Shown here: positions 53,334-60,822 of the stretch, one piece after another
Numbering within the stretch: position 1 is the stretch's first letter
Layout: each line of letters begins with the position of its first letter
Source of the DNA: Solimonas marina
GTDB lineage: Bacteria > Pseudomonadota > Gammaproteobacteria > Nevskiales > Nevskiaceae
NCBI RefSeq assembly: GCF_012241385.1
Contig: NZ_JAAVXB010000002.1
Coordinates: 434,001 to 498,000, forward strand
DNA length: 64,000 nt
Direction of reading: 5' to 3'
Notes under the pieces: generated by a model
What the model was told of the DNA's origin: nothing
Databases searched by the model: none
Seen by the model: the letters and a program-made list of their open reading frames with translations, nothing else
Program-made: the position numbers and the translations under genes

Positions 53334-53699
53334 ATGACAGAACTGATCAAGGCAGTGGAAGCGACGGCTGCGCCCTCGGGGCGTGGCCTTGATGTCGTTG
53401 CATCAGCCGCCGGCGATGTGATGGCGGGTGGCGGCCGGGCGCAGGCGCGCGCCGAGCCGCCTGAGCATGCCGCGACGCTCGATGAGGTGCGTGCCGCATT
53501 CAGCGACGTCACCGATCAGCTGCGCAACGCCGGCGTCGACCTGACCTATCGCGTCGATCCCGATCTGCATCGCGTGATCGTCGAAGTCGTCGATCGTCAG
53601 GATGGCACCGTGCTGCGACAGATTCCGGGCGAGGAAGCCTTGCGTCTGGCACGCGCGATGCAGAACGGGCAGGGCGGTTTGTTGCAAACCATAGTTTGA
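53334..53699 (+). CDS. flaG: FlaG family protein
   Basis: 121 residues. The FlaG domain is in the second half (LTYRVDPDLHRVIVEVVDRQ, then TVLRQIPGEEALRLARAM). It lies between fliC and fliD, its usual place in Pseudomonas and Vibrio, where it affects filament length. No distinct promoter is evident in the 138 bases before it. Confidence 0.9.
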   Translation: MTELIKAVEATAAPSGRGLDVVASAAGDVMAGGGRAQARAEPPEHAATLDEVRAAFSDVTDQLRNAGVDLTYRVDPDLHRVIVEVVDRQDGTVLRQIPGEEALRLARAMQNGQGGLLQTIV

Positions 53700-53706
53700 G
53701 GCGAAC

Positions 53707-55074
53707 ATGGCGACAGTCAGCACTTCCACCTTTACCAACGCCGGCGTCGGTTCGGGGCTCGACCTCGAAACGCTGATCACCAACCTGGTGTCGGCCGAAC
53801 GCTCGCCGACCGAAACGCGGCTGACCACCAAGCAGAGCACGCTGACGACGCAGTTGTCGGCGGTCGGCACGTTCAAGGCGACACTGGCCAACGTGCAGAG
53901 CAAGCTCGCGGCATTGCAGAGCGGCGGCACGCTGGCGACGCTGACGGCGACCTCGTCCGACGAATCGATTTTCACGGCGACGGCCAGCAGCAGTGCGACG
54001 CGTGGCAGCTACGACGTCGAAGTCGTGAACCTGGCGCGCGCCAACAAGCAGGCATCGTCGGCATTCGCCAGCTCCAGCACTTCGCTGGGTGCCGGTGACG
54101 TGCAGATCAGTGTGGGCAGCAGCGCGTTCACGGTGACGCTCGACAGCTCGGCGAATACGCTGACCGATCTGAAGAACGCCATCAACGACTCGTCGAACAA
54201 CACCGGCGTGACGGCGACGATCATCAACGAGAGCGGCGGCGCACGCCTGCTGCTGACGTCGAACGATACCGGTACCGATCACCAGATTTCGGTGAATTCG
54301 TCGCTGATCTCGTTTACCGAAACGCAGGCCGCGCAGGACGCGCATATCCGCGTCGACGGCTACGACGTCTACTCCGGCTCGAATACGGTCGACGACGCGA
54401 TCGACGGTGTTTCGATCAATCTGCAGAAGGCGCAGGCCGGAACGACCGAAACGCTGAACCTGGCGCTCGACAACAGCAGCGCGAAAAGCGCGATCCAGAC
54501 TTTCGTTACCGCCTATAACGCGGCGATGACGACGATGGCGGCGCTGACCAAGTACGACCCGGACAGCAACACCGCCGCGGCGCTCAACGGCGACGCGATG
54601 GTGCGCGGCGCGCAATCGACCCTGCGCAATCTGGTCGGTGGCAGCTTCAGCGGCGCGGGCACCTATCAGTATCTGTCGCAGCTGGGGATCACCACCGAGA
54701 CCGACGGCACGCTGACGATCGACGACGACAAACTGAGCACGGCGCTCGACGCCGATAGCGGCTCGGTGCAGAAACTGTTCGGTGGCGACGACGGCCTGGC
54801 CGCACAGCTTGATACGGCGATCGGCCGTCTGGTCGATGATGGCGGTTTGGTCGAAGCCCGCCAGGATGCGTTGCAGTCGCGGCTCGACGACATCAGCGAT
54901 CAGTTCGATCAGCTCGATACGCGCATGACCAGTGTCGAGGCGCGTTACCGCGCGCAGTTCACCGCGCTCGATACCCTCATTTCGTCGATGCAGACAACCA
55001 GCGATTTTCTGACGACGCAGCTCAAGCAGATCGAAGCGATCGGCACCTATGCGTCGTCGAGCAGCAGTTCCTAA
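53707..55074 (+). CDS. fliD: Flagellar filament cap protein FliD
   Basis: 455 residues. N-terminal GVGSGLDLETLITNLVSAER and the D2-D3 region (LASANKQASSAFAS-like NLARANKQASSAFASSS), ending with coiled-coil helices (LDDISDQFDQLDTRMTSVEA, LDTLISSMQTTSDFLTTQL). It caps the filament and folds flagellin into place. No fliS or fliT follows; its stop overlaps the stop of the convergent acetyltransferase (CTAA, 55071-55074). Confidence 0.96.
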   Translation: MATVSTSTFTNAGVGSGLDLETLITNLVSAERSPTETRLTTKQSTLTTQLSAVGTFKATLANVQSKLAALQSGGTLATLTATSSDESIFTATASSSATRGSYDVEVVNLARANKQASSAFASSSTSLGAGDVQISVGSSAFTVTLDSSANTLTDLKNAINDSSNNTGVTATIINESGGARLLLTSNDTGTDHQISVNSSLISFTETQAAQDAHIRVDGYDVYSGSNTVDDAIDGVSINLQKAQAGTTETLNLALDNSSAKSAIQTFVTAYNAAMTTMAALTKYDPDSNTAAALNGDAMVRGAQSTLRNLVGGSFSGAGTYQYLSQLGITTETDGTLTIDDDKLSTALDADSGSVQKLFGGDDGLAAQLDTAIGRLVDDGGLVEARQDALQSRLDDISDQFDQLDTRMTSVEARYRAQFTALDTLISSMQTTSDFLTTQLKQIEAIGTYASSSSSS

Positions 55075-55550
55075 GCCAGGGCGCGGTCGGGCGCCGGCAT
55101 CGCCAGCGTCATGAAGGTGCTGTACGGGTCCTCGACGTAGTCGCCGAACGGTCCGCAGGTTTCGAAGCCGAAGCGCGCGTACAGCGTACGGGCCGGAATG
55201 AACGCATCGGCGGTGCCGGTTTCCAGGCTCAGCCGCGTGTAACCCCGGTGCCGGGCTTCGGCCAGCATGTGCATCAGCAGCGCTGCGGCGACGCCCTTGC
55301 GCAGATGCGCGTGAGCGGTGCGCATCGACTTGATCTCGCCATGCGCCGCATCGAGCGCGCGCAGCGCGCCGCAGCCCAGCACCGTGTCGCCCTCCCAGGC
55401 GCTCCAGAACGTGATGTCCGGGCGCCGCAGGCCGTCGAGGTCGAGCGCATGAATGCTCTCCGGCGGCGAGTGCGCGAACATGCTCTGGCGATGTTCGACC
55501 AGTAGGCGCAGCAGTTCGGGGTGGGTCAGCGGGTCGAGGCGGATGTCCAT
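55071..55550 (-). CDS. GNAT-family N-acetyltransferase
   Basis: 159 residues. Motif A is weak but present around IKSMRTAHAHLRKGVAAALL (LRKGVA in place of R/QxxGxG/A); motif B is LSLETGTADAFIPARTLYARF followed by GFETCGPF. Close in pattern to the PhnO/YsnE type of small acetyltransferases. The ATG has no ribosome site and lies only 3 bases after the T-run of the thiolase terminator, so expression may rely on read-through. Confidence 0.85.
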   Translation of the reverse strand: MDIRLDPLTHPELLRLLVEHRQSMFAHSPPESIHALDLDGLRRPDITFWSAWEGDTVLGCGALRALDAAHGEIKSMRTAHAHLRKGVAAALLMHMLAEARHRGYTRLSLETGTADAFIPARTLYARFGFETCGPFGDYVEDPYSTFMTLAMPAPDRALA

Positions 55551-55553
55551 GAC

Positions 55554-55585
55554 AAAAAAAGGCGCCGGCCATGACGGCCGGCGCC
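55554..55585 (-). terminator. Intrinsic terminator after thiolase
   Basis: On the - strand: stem GGCGCCGGCC / GGCCGGCGCC with loop GTCAT, followed by seven Ts. Classic Rho-independent terminator, 20 bases after the thiolase stop. Confidence 0.9.
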
Positions 55586-55604
55586 CATTTTATCGGGCCG
55601 GTGC

Positions 55605-56792
55605 TCAGACGCGCTCGAAGATCGCGGCAATGCCCTGACCGCCGCCGATGCACATCGTCGCCAGGCCGTAACGGCCGCCGCTGCGGTGCAATTCGTAGAT
55701 GGCCTTGGTGGTGATGATCGCGCCGGTGGCGCCGACCGGATGGCCGAGCGAGATGCCGGAGCCGTTCGGGTTGACCTTGTCCGGATCGAAGCCCAGCTCC
55801 TTGGCGACGGCGCAGGCCTGCGCGGCGAACGCTTCGTTCGATTCGATGACGTCGAAGGCGTCGACCGTCAGGCCGGCGCGCTTCAGCGCCGCGCGTGTCG
55901 CCGGCACCGGGCCGATGCCCATGTAGGCCGGATCGACACCGGCGTGCGCGTAGCTGACCAGCCGTGCCAGCGGCTTCAGCGACAGGCGCTTGACCGCTTC
56001 GCCGGAGGCCAGCACCACAGCCGACGCGCCGTCGTTGAGGCTGGACGCGTTGCCGGCGGTGACCAGGCCGCCGTCCTTCTTGAACACCGGCTTGAGCTTG
56101 GCCAGGCCTTCGGCGGTGGTTTCGCCGCGCACGTTCTCGTCGGTGTCGAAGGTGATCACGCCCTTGCGCGTCTTGATCTCGACCGGCGTGATCTGCGCGG
56201 TGAAGCGGCCTTCGGCGATCGCCTGCGCGGCGCGGCGCTGGCTTTCGGCGGCGAGCGCGTCCTGCGCATCGCGCGTGATGCCGTAGCGCTCGGCGACGTT
56301 CTCGGCGGTGATGCCCATGTGGATCTTCTGGAACGGGTCGTGCAGCGCGCCGTTGGTGAAGTCGAGCATCGGCGTGTCGCCGAGGCGCGCGCCCCAGCGG
56401 CCGGCCGGCAGCAGATAGGCGCCGCGGCTCATCGACTCGGCGCCGGCGCCGATCGCGATCTCGGCGTCGCCGAGCAGGATGGTCTGCGCCGCCGAGACGA
56501 TGGCCTGCAGGCCCGAGCCGCACAGGCGGTTGACGTTGAACGCCGGGGTTTCCTTCGGCAGGCCGGCGTTGATTGCCGCGACGCGGCTCAGATACGCATC
56601 GCTCGGCACGGTCGGAATGACGGTGCCCATCGCCAGATGGCCGACCTGATCGGCCGGTGCGCCGCTGCGTTCGAGCGCCGCCTTGACGGCGATGGTCGCC
56701 AGATCGGCGAGCGGCACATCCTTGAGCGAGCCGCCGAAGCTGCCGACTGCGGTGCGGGTGGCGGCGACGACGAAAACTTCCGGTTGAGTCAT
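55605..56792 (-). CDS. Acetyl-CoA C-acetyltransferase (thiolase)
   Basis: 395 residues. Active-site Cys in NVNRLCGSGLQAIVSAAQ, His in GSGISLGHPVGATGA, and second Cys near the end in ATMCIGGGQGIAAIFERV. It condenses two acetyl-CoA to acetoacetyl-CoA or cleaves 3-ketoacyl-CoA; sequence alone does not separate PhaA/BktB (polyester) from beta-oxidation use, and no phaB or phaC is near. Cytoplasmic tetramer family. A short gap separates it from folD upstream on the same strand. Confidence 0.94.
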   Translation of the reverse strand: MTQPEVFVVAATRTAVGSFGGSLKDVPLADLATIAVKAALERSGAPADQVGHLAMGTVIPTVPSDAYLSRVAAINAGLPKETPAFNVNRLCGSGLQAIVSAAQTILLGDAEIAIGAGAESMSRGAYLLPAGRWGARLGDTPMLDFTNGALHDPFQKIHMGITAENVAERYGITRDAQDALAAESQRRAAQAIAEGRFTAQITPVEIKTRKGVITFDTDENVRGETTAEGLAKLKPVFKKDGGLVTAGNASSLNDGASAVVLASGEAVKRLSLKPLARLVSYAHAGVDPAYMGIGPVPATRAALKRAGLTVDAFDVIESNEAFAAQACAVAKELGFDPDKVNPNGSGISLGHPVGATGAIITTKAIYELHRSGGRYGLATMCIGGGQGIAAIFERV

Positions 56793-56885
56793 GACAGTCC
56801 TTAGCGATTTTCAATCAATGATCGGCCACTCGGCGCTGGCGGCGCGATGACTGAAGCGCTCGGCGTGCTTGAACGCTTCGGCCAT

Positions 56886-57752
56886 TCAGTCGATGGCAGT
56901 GCCGTCGCGCGAGGTGCAGGCGAGCAGGGTGTTGTGCATCAGCATCGCCACCGTCATCGGTCCGACACCGCCCGGCACCGGCGTGATGAAGGCGGCGCGT
57001 TCGCGTGCGGCGTCGAAGTCGACGTCGCCACAGATCTTGCCGTCGGGCAGACGGTTGATGCCGACGTCGATGACCGTCGCGCCCGGCTTGATCCAGACGC
57101 CCTGAACCATGCGCGGCTTGCCGACCGCGGCGACGACGATGTCGGCGCGCGCCACTTCGCCGGCGACGTCGGCGGTGAAACGATGGCAGCAGGTGGCGGT
57201 GGCGCCGGCCAGCATCAGCTCCAGCATCATCGGTCGACCGACATGATTGCTGGCGCCGACGACCACGGCGCGGCGGCCCTTGAACGGTTCGTCGATCGTT
57301 TTCAGCAGTTCGATCACGCCGTACGGCGTGCACGGCCGCAGCACCGGCATGCGCTGCGCGAGGCGACCGATGTTGTACGGGTGGAAACCGTCGACGTCCT
57401 TGTCGGCGCGAATGCGCTCGGTGACGCGGATCGCATTGATGTGGCCCGGCAGCGGCAGCTGCACGAGAATGCCGTCGATGTCGTCGTCGGCATTGAGCGC
57501 GTCGACCGCCGACAGCAGCTCGGCTTCACCGACCGTCGCGTCGAAATGCATCGGCACCGAGCGCACGCCGACCTTGTCGCAGGTCAGGCGCTTGTTGCGC
57601 ACGTAGATTTCCGATGCCGGATCGGCGCCGACCAGCACGGTGGCCAGTGCCGGCCGCCGCAGGCCGGCTGCGATGCGCCGGGCCACGGCCAGGCGGACAC
57701 GTTCATGGACGGCGGCAGCGACGGCTTTGCCGTCGATCAGTTGTGCGCTCAA
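56886..57752 (-). CDS. folD: Methylenetetrahydrofolate dehydrogenase/cyclohydrolase FolD
   Basis: 288 residues. Catalytic Lys in [29 protein letters not shown], the [11 protein letters not shown] segment and the Rossmann part [19 protein letters not shown]. Asn replaces the usual Arg/Ser in the NADP loop (GASNHVG against GRSxxVG). It interconverts methylene-, methenyl- and formyl-tetrahydrofolate in the cytoplasm. Confidence 0.95.
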   Translation of the reverse strand: MSAQLIDGKAVAAAVHERVRLAVARRIAAGLRRPALATVLVGADPASEIYVRNKRLTCDKVGVRSVPMHFDATVGEAELLSAVDALNADDDIDGILVQLPLPGHINAIRVTERIRADKDVDGFHPYNIGRLAQRMPVLRPCTPYGVIELLKTIDEPFKGRRAVVVGASNHVGRPMMLELMLAGATATCCHRFTADVAGEVARADIVVAAVGKPRMVQGVWIKPGATVIDVGINRLPDGKICGDVDFDAARERAAFITPVPGGVGPMTVAMLMHNTLLACTSRDGTAID

Positions 57753-57833
57753 GGTTGGTGCATTCGACGATCCCGGGGGTGCGTAGTGTAGGGAATGCGG
57801 CCGCGCCGGGCGACGGCCGGCCGCATTTGCGTC

Positions 57834-58208
57834 TCAGCCGCCGATGCGGTGCGCCAGACGATAGTTCTGCGGCTGGGCGCCGTAGCGGTGCACGATTTCG
57901 CGGGTCGGCGGCGGCACGTCGTCGTTGCGGAACACCTGCGTCCAGGCGGCTTCCGAGCGCCACTGCGCGTCGATGACGAGGCGACCGCCGTCGTCACTGG
58001 CGTAGAGCTTGGCGGCGACGAAGCCGGGCTGCGGGCGGTAGTGCCGTTCGACCGCGGCGGCCATGTCGTCGATGAAGGCCTGTTGGTGGGCAGGGTCGAC
58101 GGCGAACTCGCTGACGACGATGAACAGCGGCTCGGCCGCGGCCGCAGCCGCAGGTGTTGCCGGCGACAGCAGCGGCGGGAGGAGCGGGGAAGCGATCACG
58201 GCGGACAT
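57834..58208 (-). CDS. Antibiotic-biosynthesis-monooxygenase-domain protein, likely SoxR target
   Basis: 124 residues from ATG 58208. The first 30 residues are Pro/Ala-rich and hydrophobic (possible signal or tether), followed by an ABM-type ferredoxin-like fold of about 90 residues (FIVVSEFAVDPAHQQAFIDD, AAKLYASDDGGRLVIDAQWR). Relatives include quinol monooxygenase YgiN. It is divergent from soxR and its promoter is spanned by the SoxR box, so redox-active compounds probably induce it. Confidence 0.8.
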   Translation of the reverse strand: MSAVIASPLLPPLLSPATPAAAAAAEPLFIVVSEFAVDPAHQQAFIDDMAAAVERHYRPQPGFVAAKLYASDDGGRLVIDAQWRSEAAWTQVFRNDDVPPPTREIVHRYGAQPQNYRLAHRIGG

Positions 58209-58243
58209 GCGCAGACTCCGGGACTTGATGAAAGGGCGGTGCG

Positions 58244-58274
58244 ACTGTAAAACCTCAACAAAACTTGAGGTCAA
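58244..58274 (-). promoter_or_regulatory. SoxR-box promoter of the monooxygenase gene
   Basis: On the - strand: TTGACC at 58274-58269 and TACAGT at 58249-58244, separated by 19 bases. The overlong spacer is characteristic of MerR/SoxR-controlled promoters. Between them lies the palindrome ACCTCAACAAAACTTGAGGT (58252-58271), close to the SoxR box CCTCAAGTTAACTTGAGG. Confidence 0.85.
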
Positions 58275-58283
58275 GAGGTCGCC

Positions 58284-58754
58284 ATGCCCAAAGCCGGATC
58301 CGCGCGGCCGGAGCAGATGCTCAGCGTTGGCCAGATCGCCGCGCGTAGCGGGCTGGCCGTGTCCGCCCTGCATTTCTACGAGCGCAGCGGCCTGATCCGC
58401 AGCGAGCGCTCAGCCGGCAACCAGCGCCGTTACCGGCGCGGCGTACTGCGCCGCATCGCGATCATCAAGGTCGCGCAGCGCCTCGGCATTCCGCTGGCCA
58501 CGATCCGGCAGGCGCTGGACACCTTGCCGGCCGATCGCGCGCCGACCGTTGCCGACTGGGGGCGGCTGTCGGCGAGCTGGAAGGCCGACCTCGACGCGCG
58601 CATCACGCAGTTGACGCGTCTGCGCGACCAGCTCGACGGCTGCATCGGCTGCGGTTGCCTGTCGGTCGACGCCTGCGCGCTGCGCAATCCGGGCGACGTG
58701 CTGGCGGGGCGTGGCACCGGCGCGCGGCTGCTGGAAGCGCTGCCGGACGACTGA
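58284..58754 (+). CDS. soxR: Redox-sensitive transcriptional activator SoxR
   Basis: 156 residues. MerR-type helix-turn-helix at about 14-50 ([20 protein letters not shown]), dimer coiled coil, and the SoxR [2Fe-2S] motif [12 protein letters not shown] (C-x2-C-x-C-x5-C). It is activated when redox-cycling agents oxidise the cluster. No soxS is nearby; in non-enteric bacteria SoxR acts directly on a few genes, and the adjacent monooxygenase is the obvious one. Confidence 0.95.
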   Translation: MPKAGSARPEQMLSVGQIAARSGLAVSALHFYERSGLIRSERSAGNQRRYRRGVLRRIAIIKVAQRLGIPLATIRQALDTLPADRAPTVADWGRLSASWKADLDARITQLTRLRDQLDGCIGCGCLSVDACALRNPGDVLAGRGTGARLLEALPDD

Positions 58755-59034
58755 GGGTCGGGGGAAGAGGCTTGGGGAGGTGGGCGCCGGAAGGCGGCAC
58801 TGTTTCTTCCAGCCGCATCCGGGCCATCACGCACCCCACCTCACCCAACCCTCTCCGCCCCGCTGGCGGAGAGGGCTTTGATGGTGCAGCGGGCACGAAC
58901 GTGTTTTGGCTCCCCTCCGCCCGCTTGCGGGGGAAGGGGCTGGGGGAGGTGGGCGCCGGAAAGGAGCGACGCTCGTGACGGTTCAGGCCCGCTGGTGCGG
59001 GCCGCGTGAAACCACGCTTCTTGCGGCAAGCGGG
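58755..59034. repeat. Intergenic repeat-rich spacer between soxR and peptidase gene
   Basis: 280 bases without a gene. A purine-rich segment GGGAGGTGGGCGCCGGAA occurs twice (about 58773-58793 and 58944-58963, with small differences). Between them is a perfect hairpin CCCTCTCCGCC / GGCGGAGAGGG (about 58850-58876), and a second, imperfect one (CCCCTCCGCCCG...GGGGGAAGGGG) follows. This resembles the CTCTCCC..GGGAGAG extragenic elements of xanthomonads. It may also end transcription of both convergent genes. Confidence 0.65.
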
Positions 59035-60750
59035 CTACTGCCCGAGCGACTGCTCGCGGATCGCCTTGAACTCCGAGCCGTCCTTCCACTTCGGCCAGGT
59101 GCTGCCGTTGGCGATGGTGTCGCCGGTTTCGAACAGCAGCTTGAGGTCGGCGGCGGCGCCCGACAGGTCCCAGTCCGGCTTGATCTCGTCGGACGGCGAG
59201 TGATAGTCGTGGGCGATGTAGTCCTTGGCCTTGGCTTCGCCATAGCCTTCGGGCTTGCCGATCACGTCGATACCGGCCTTGATGTACAGCGACGGCAAGC
59301 CTTCCTTGGCCAGTTCGAACTGATCGGAGCGGTAGTAGCTGCCTTTCTCCGGCGAGGTGTCCGGCACGATGGTGCGGCCTTCGGCGGACGCGATCCTGGC
59401 GAAGGTCTCCTCGATGTCGTTCTGTCCGGCGCCGACGATCTGGATGTCGCGCGTCTTGCCGTAGGTGTTGAGCACGTCCATGTTGAAATCGGCGAGCGTC
59501 TTCGTCAGCGGATAGAGCGGATGTTCGGCGTACTGTTTGGAACCGAGCAGGCCTTGCTCCTCGCCAGTGACGGCGACGAACAGTACCGAGCGCTTCGGTG
59601 CCACCGGCAGCGCCTTGTAGGCCTTGGCCAGTGCCAGCAGGCCGGCAACGCCGGACGCATTGTCGGCGGCGCCGTTGAAGATTTGGTCGCCCTTCAGAGA
59701 CGGCTTGCGGCCGAGGTGGTCCCAGTGCGCGGTGTAGAGGATGTACTGGTCTTTCAGCGTCGGGTCCGAGCCTTCGAGTTTGGCGACGACGTTGTGCGAA
59801 TAGACCTTGCGCACCGTGTTCTTGATCTCGAAGCTGGCGGTGGCCTTGAGCGGCACCGGCTTGAAGTCGCGTGACAGCGCGGCCTGCTTGAGCTGGTCGA
59901 AATCCAGACCCGAGTCCTTGAACAGCTCGTGCGCCTTGTCCAGCGTGATCCACGACTCGACCGGCACCTTGCTCATGTTCTGGTCGGCGGCCGCGAGCTT
60001 GAACTGCTCGCCGGTCCAGCTGTGCTCGACGACGTCCCAGGGGTAGGCGGCCGGCTTGGTCTCGTGAATGATGATCGCCGCCGCGGCGCCGAGTTTGGAG
60101 GCGATCTCGTACTTGTACGTCCAGCGGCCGTAGTACGTCATCGCCTTGCCCTTGAACATCTTCGGATCGAGCTGGCCGGGATCGTTCGGGTCCGGGATCG
60201 CCGGATCGTTGATCAGCATGACGATGGTCTTGCCCTTGACGTCCAGGCCTTTGTAGTCGTCCCAGCCATACTCCGGCGCCTGCACGCCATAGCCGACGAA
60301 CACCATCGGCGAATCCTTGACGTCGACCTCCGGCACGAAGCGTTCGGTGGTGGCGACGAAGTCGCTGCCGGCATCGAGCTTGATGGCCTTGCCGCCGGCG
60401 GTCATCTGCATCGCCGGCGTACCGGTGATGCCGACCAGCGGCACGTCCTGCAGATAGGTGCCGTCCGGGTTGCCGGGCTGCAGGCCGATCGCCTTGAACT
60501 GATCCATGATGTAGGCGACGGCCTTGCGGCCGCCCGGCGTGCCGGGCAGGCGGCCTTCGAAGTCGTCGGACGCCAGCACCTTGATGTGCTGCAGGATCTG
60601 ATCGGGCGTGATCACCGCTTCGGCCTGCTGCGCTTGCGCGAAGGTCGGTAGCAGCGGCGCCGGGGCCGGAGCCGGGGCGGGCGCGGCGCAGGCGCTCAGC
60701 GCCGCCAGCGCCGACGCGCACAGTCCAGTGCGCAATGGTTTCATCAACAT
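59035..60750 (-). CDS. M28-family zinc metallopeptidase, lipoprotein
   Basis: 571 residues from ATG 60750 (GGGAG seven bases upstream; another ATG two codons earlier). Lipobox ALSAC gives a lipidated Cys near residue 20 and a Pro/Ala linker. A protease-associated (PA) domain (about 130-260) is followed by the M28 domain with zinc ligands in TAHWDHLGRK, NGAADNASGVAGL, VTGEEQGLLGSK and, at the end, DYHSPSDE. It cleaves amino acids from peptides outside the cytoplasm. Together with the S9 peptidase upstream and the peptide transporter it suggests peptide scavenging. Confidence 0.92.
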   Translation of the reverse strand: MLMKPLRTGLCASALAALSACAAPAPAPAPAPLLPTFAQAQQAEAVITPDQILQHIKVLASDDFEGRLPGTPGGRKAVAYIMDQFKAIGLQPGNPDGTYLQDVPLVGITGTPAMQMTAGGKAIKLDAGSDFVATTERFVPEVDVKDSPMVFVGYGVQAPEYGWDDYKGLDVKGKTIVMLINDPAIPDPNDPGQLDPKMFKGKAMTYYGRWTYKYEIASKLGAAAAIIIHETKPAAYPWDVVEHSWTGEQFKLAAADQNMSKVPVESWITLDKAHELFKDSGLDFDQLKQAALSRDFKPVPLKATASFEIKNTVRKVYSHNVVAKLEGSDPTLKDQYILYTAHWDHLGRKPSLKGDQIFNGAADNASGVAGLLALAKAYKALPVAPKRSVLFVAVTGEEQGLLGSKQYAEHPLYPLTKTLADFNMDVLNTYGKTRDIQIVGAGQNDIEETFARIASAEGRTIVPDTSPEKGSYYRSDQFELAKEGLPSLYIKAGIDVIGKPEGYGEAKAKDYIAHDYHSPSDEIKPDWDLSGAAADLKLLFETGDTIANGSTWPKWKDGSEFKAIREQSLGQ

Positions 60751-60822
60751 CGTCATTCTCCCTGTCGAGTTGCTTGCGAGACGCCGAGGCGGCGTCGCGA
60801 GTACGGCAGCCTCATCGGCGTC

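Noticed and set aside
53509-56814. Very long open frame on the - strand (over 1000 codons) across fliD and the thiolase gene
   Set aside because: It is the shadow of fliD and thiolase in another frame, Arg-rich and without motifs; high GC removes stops.
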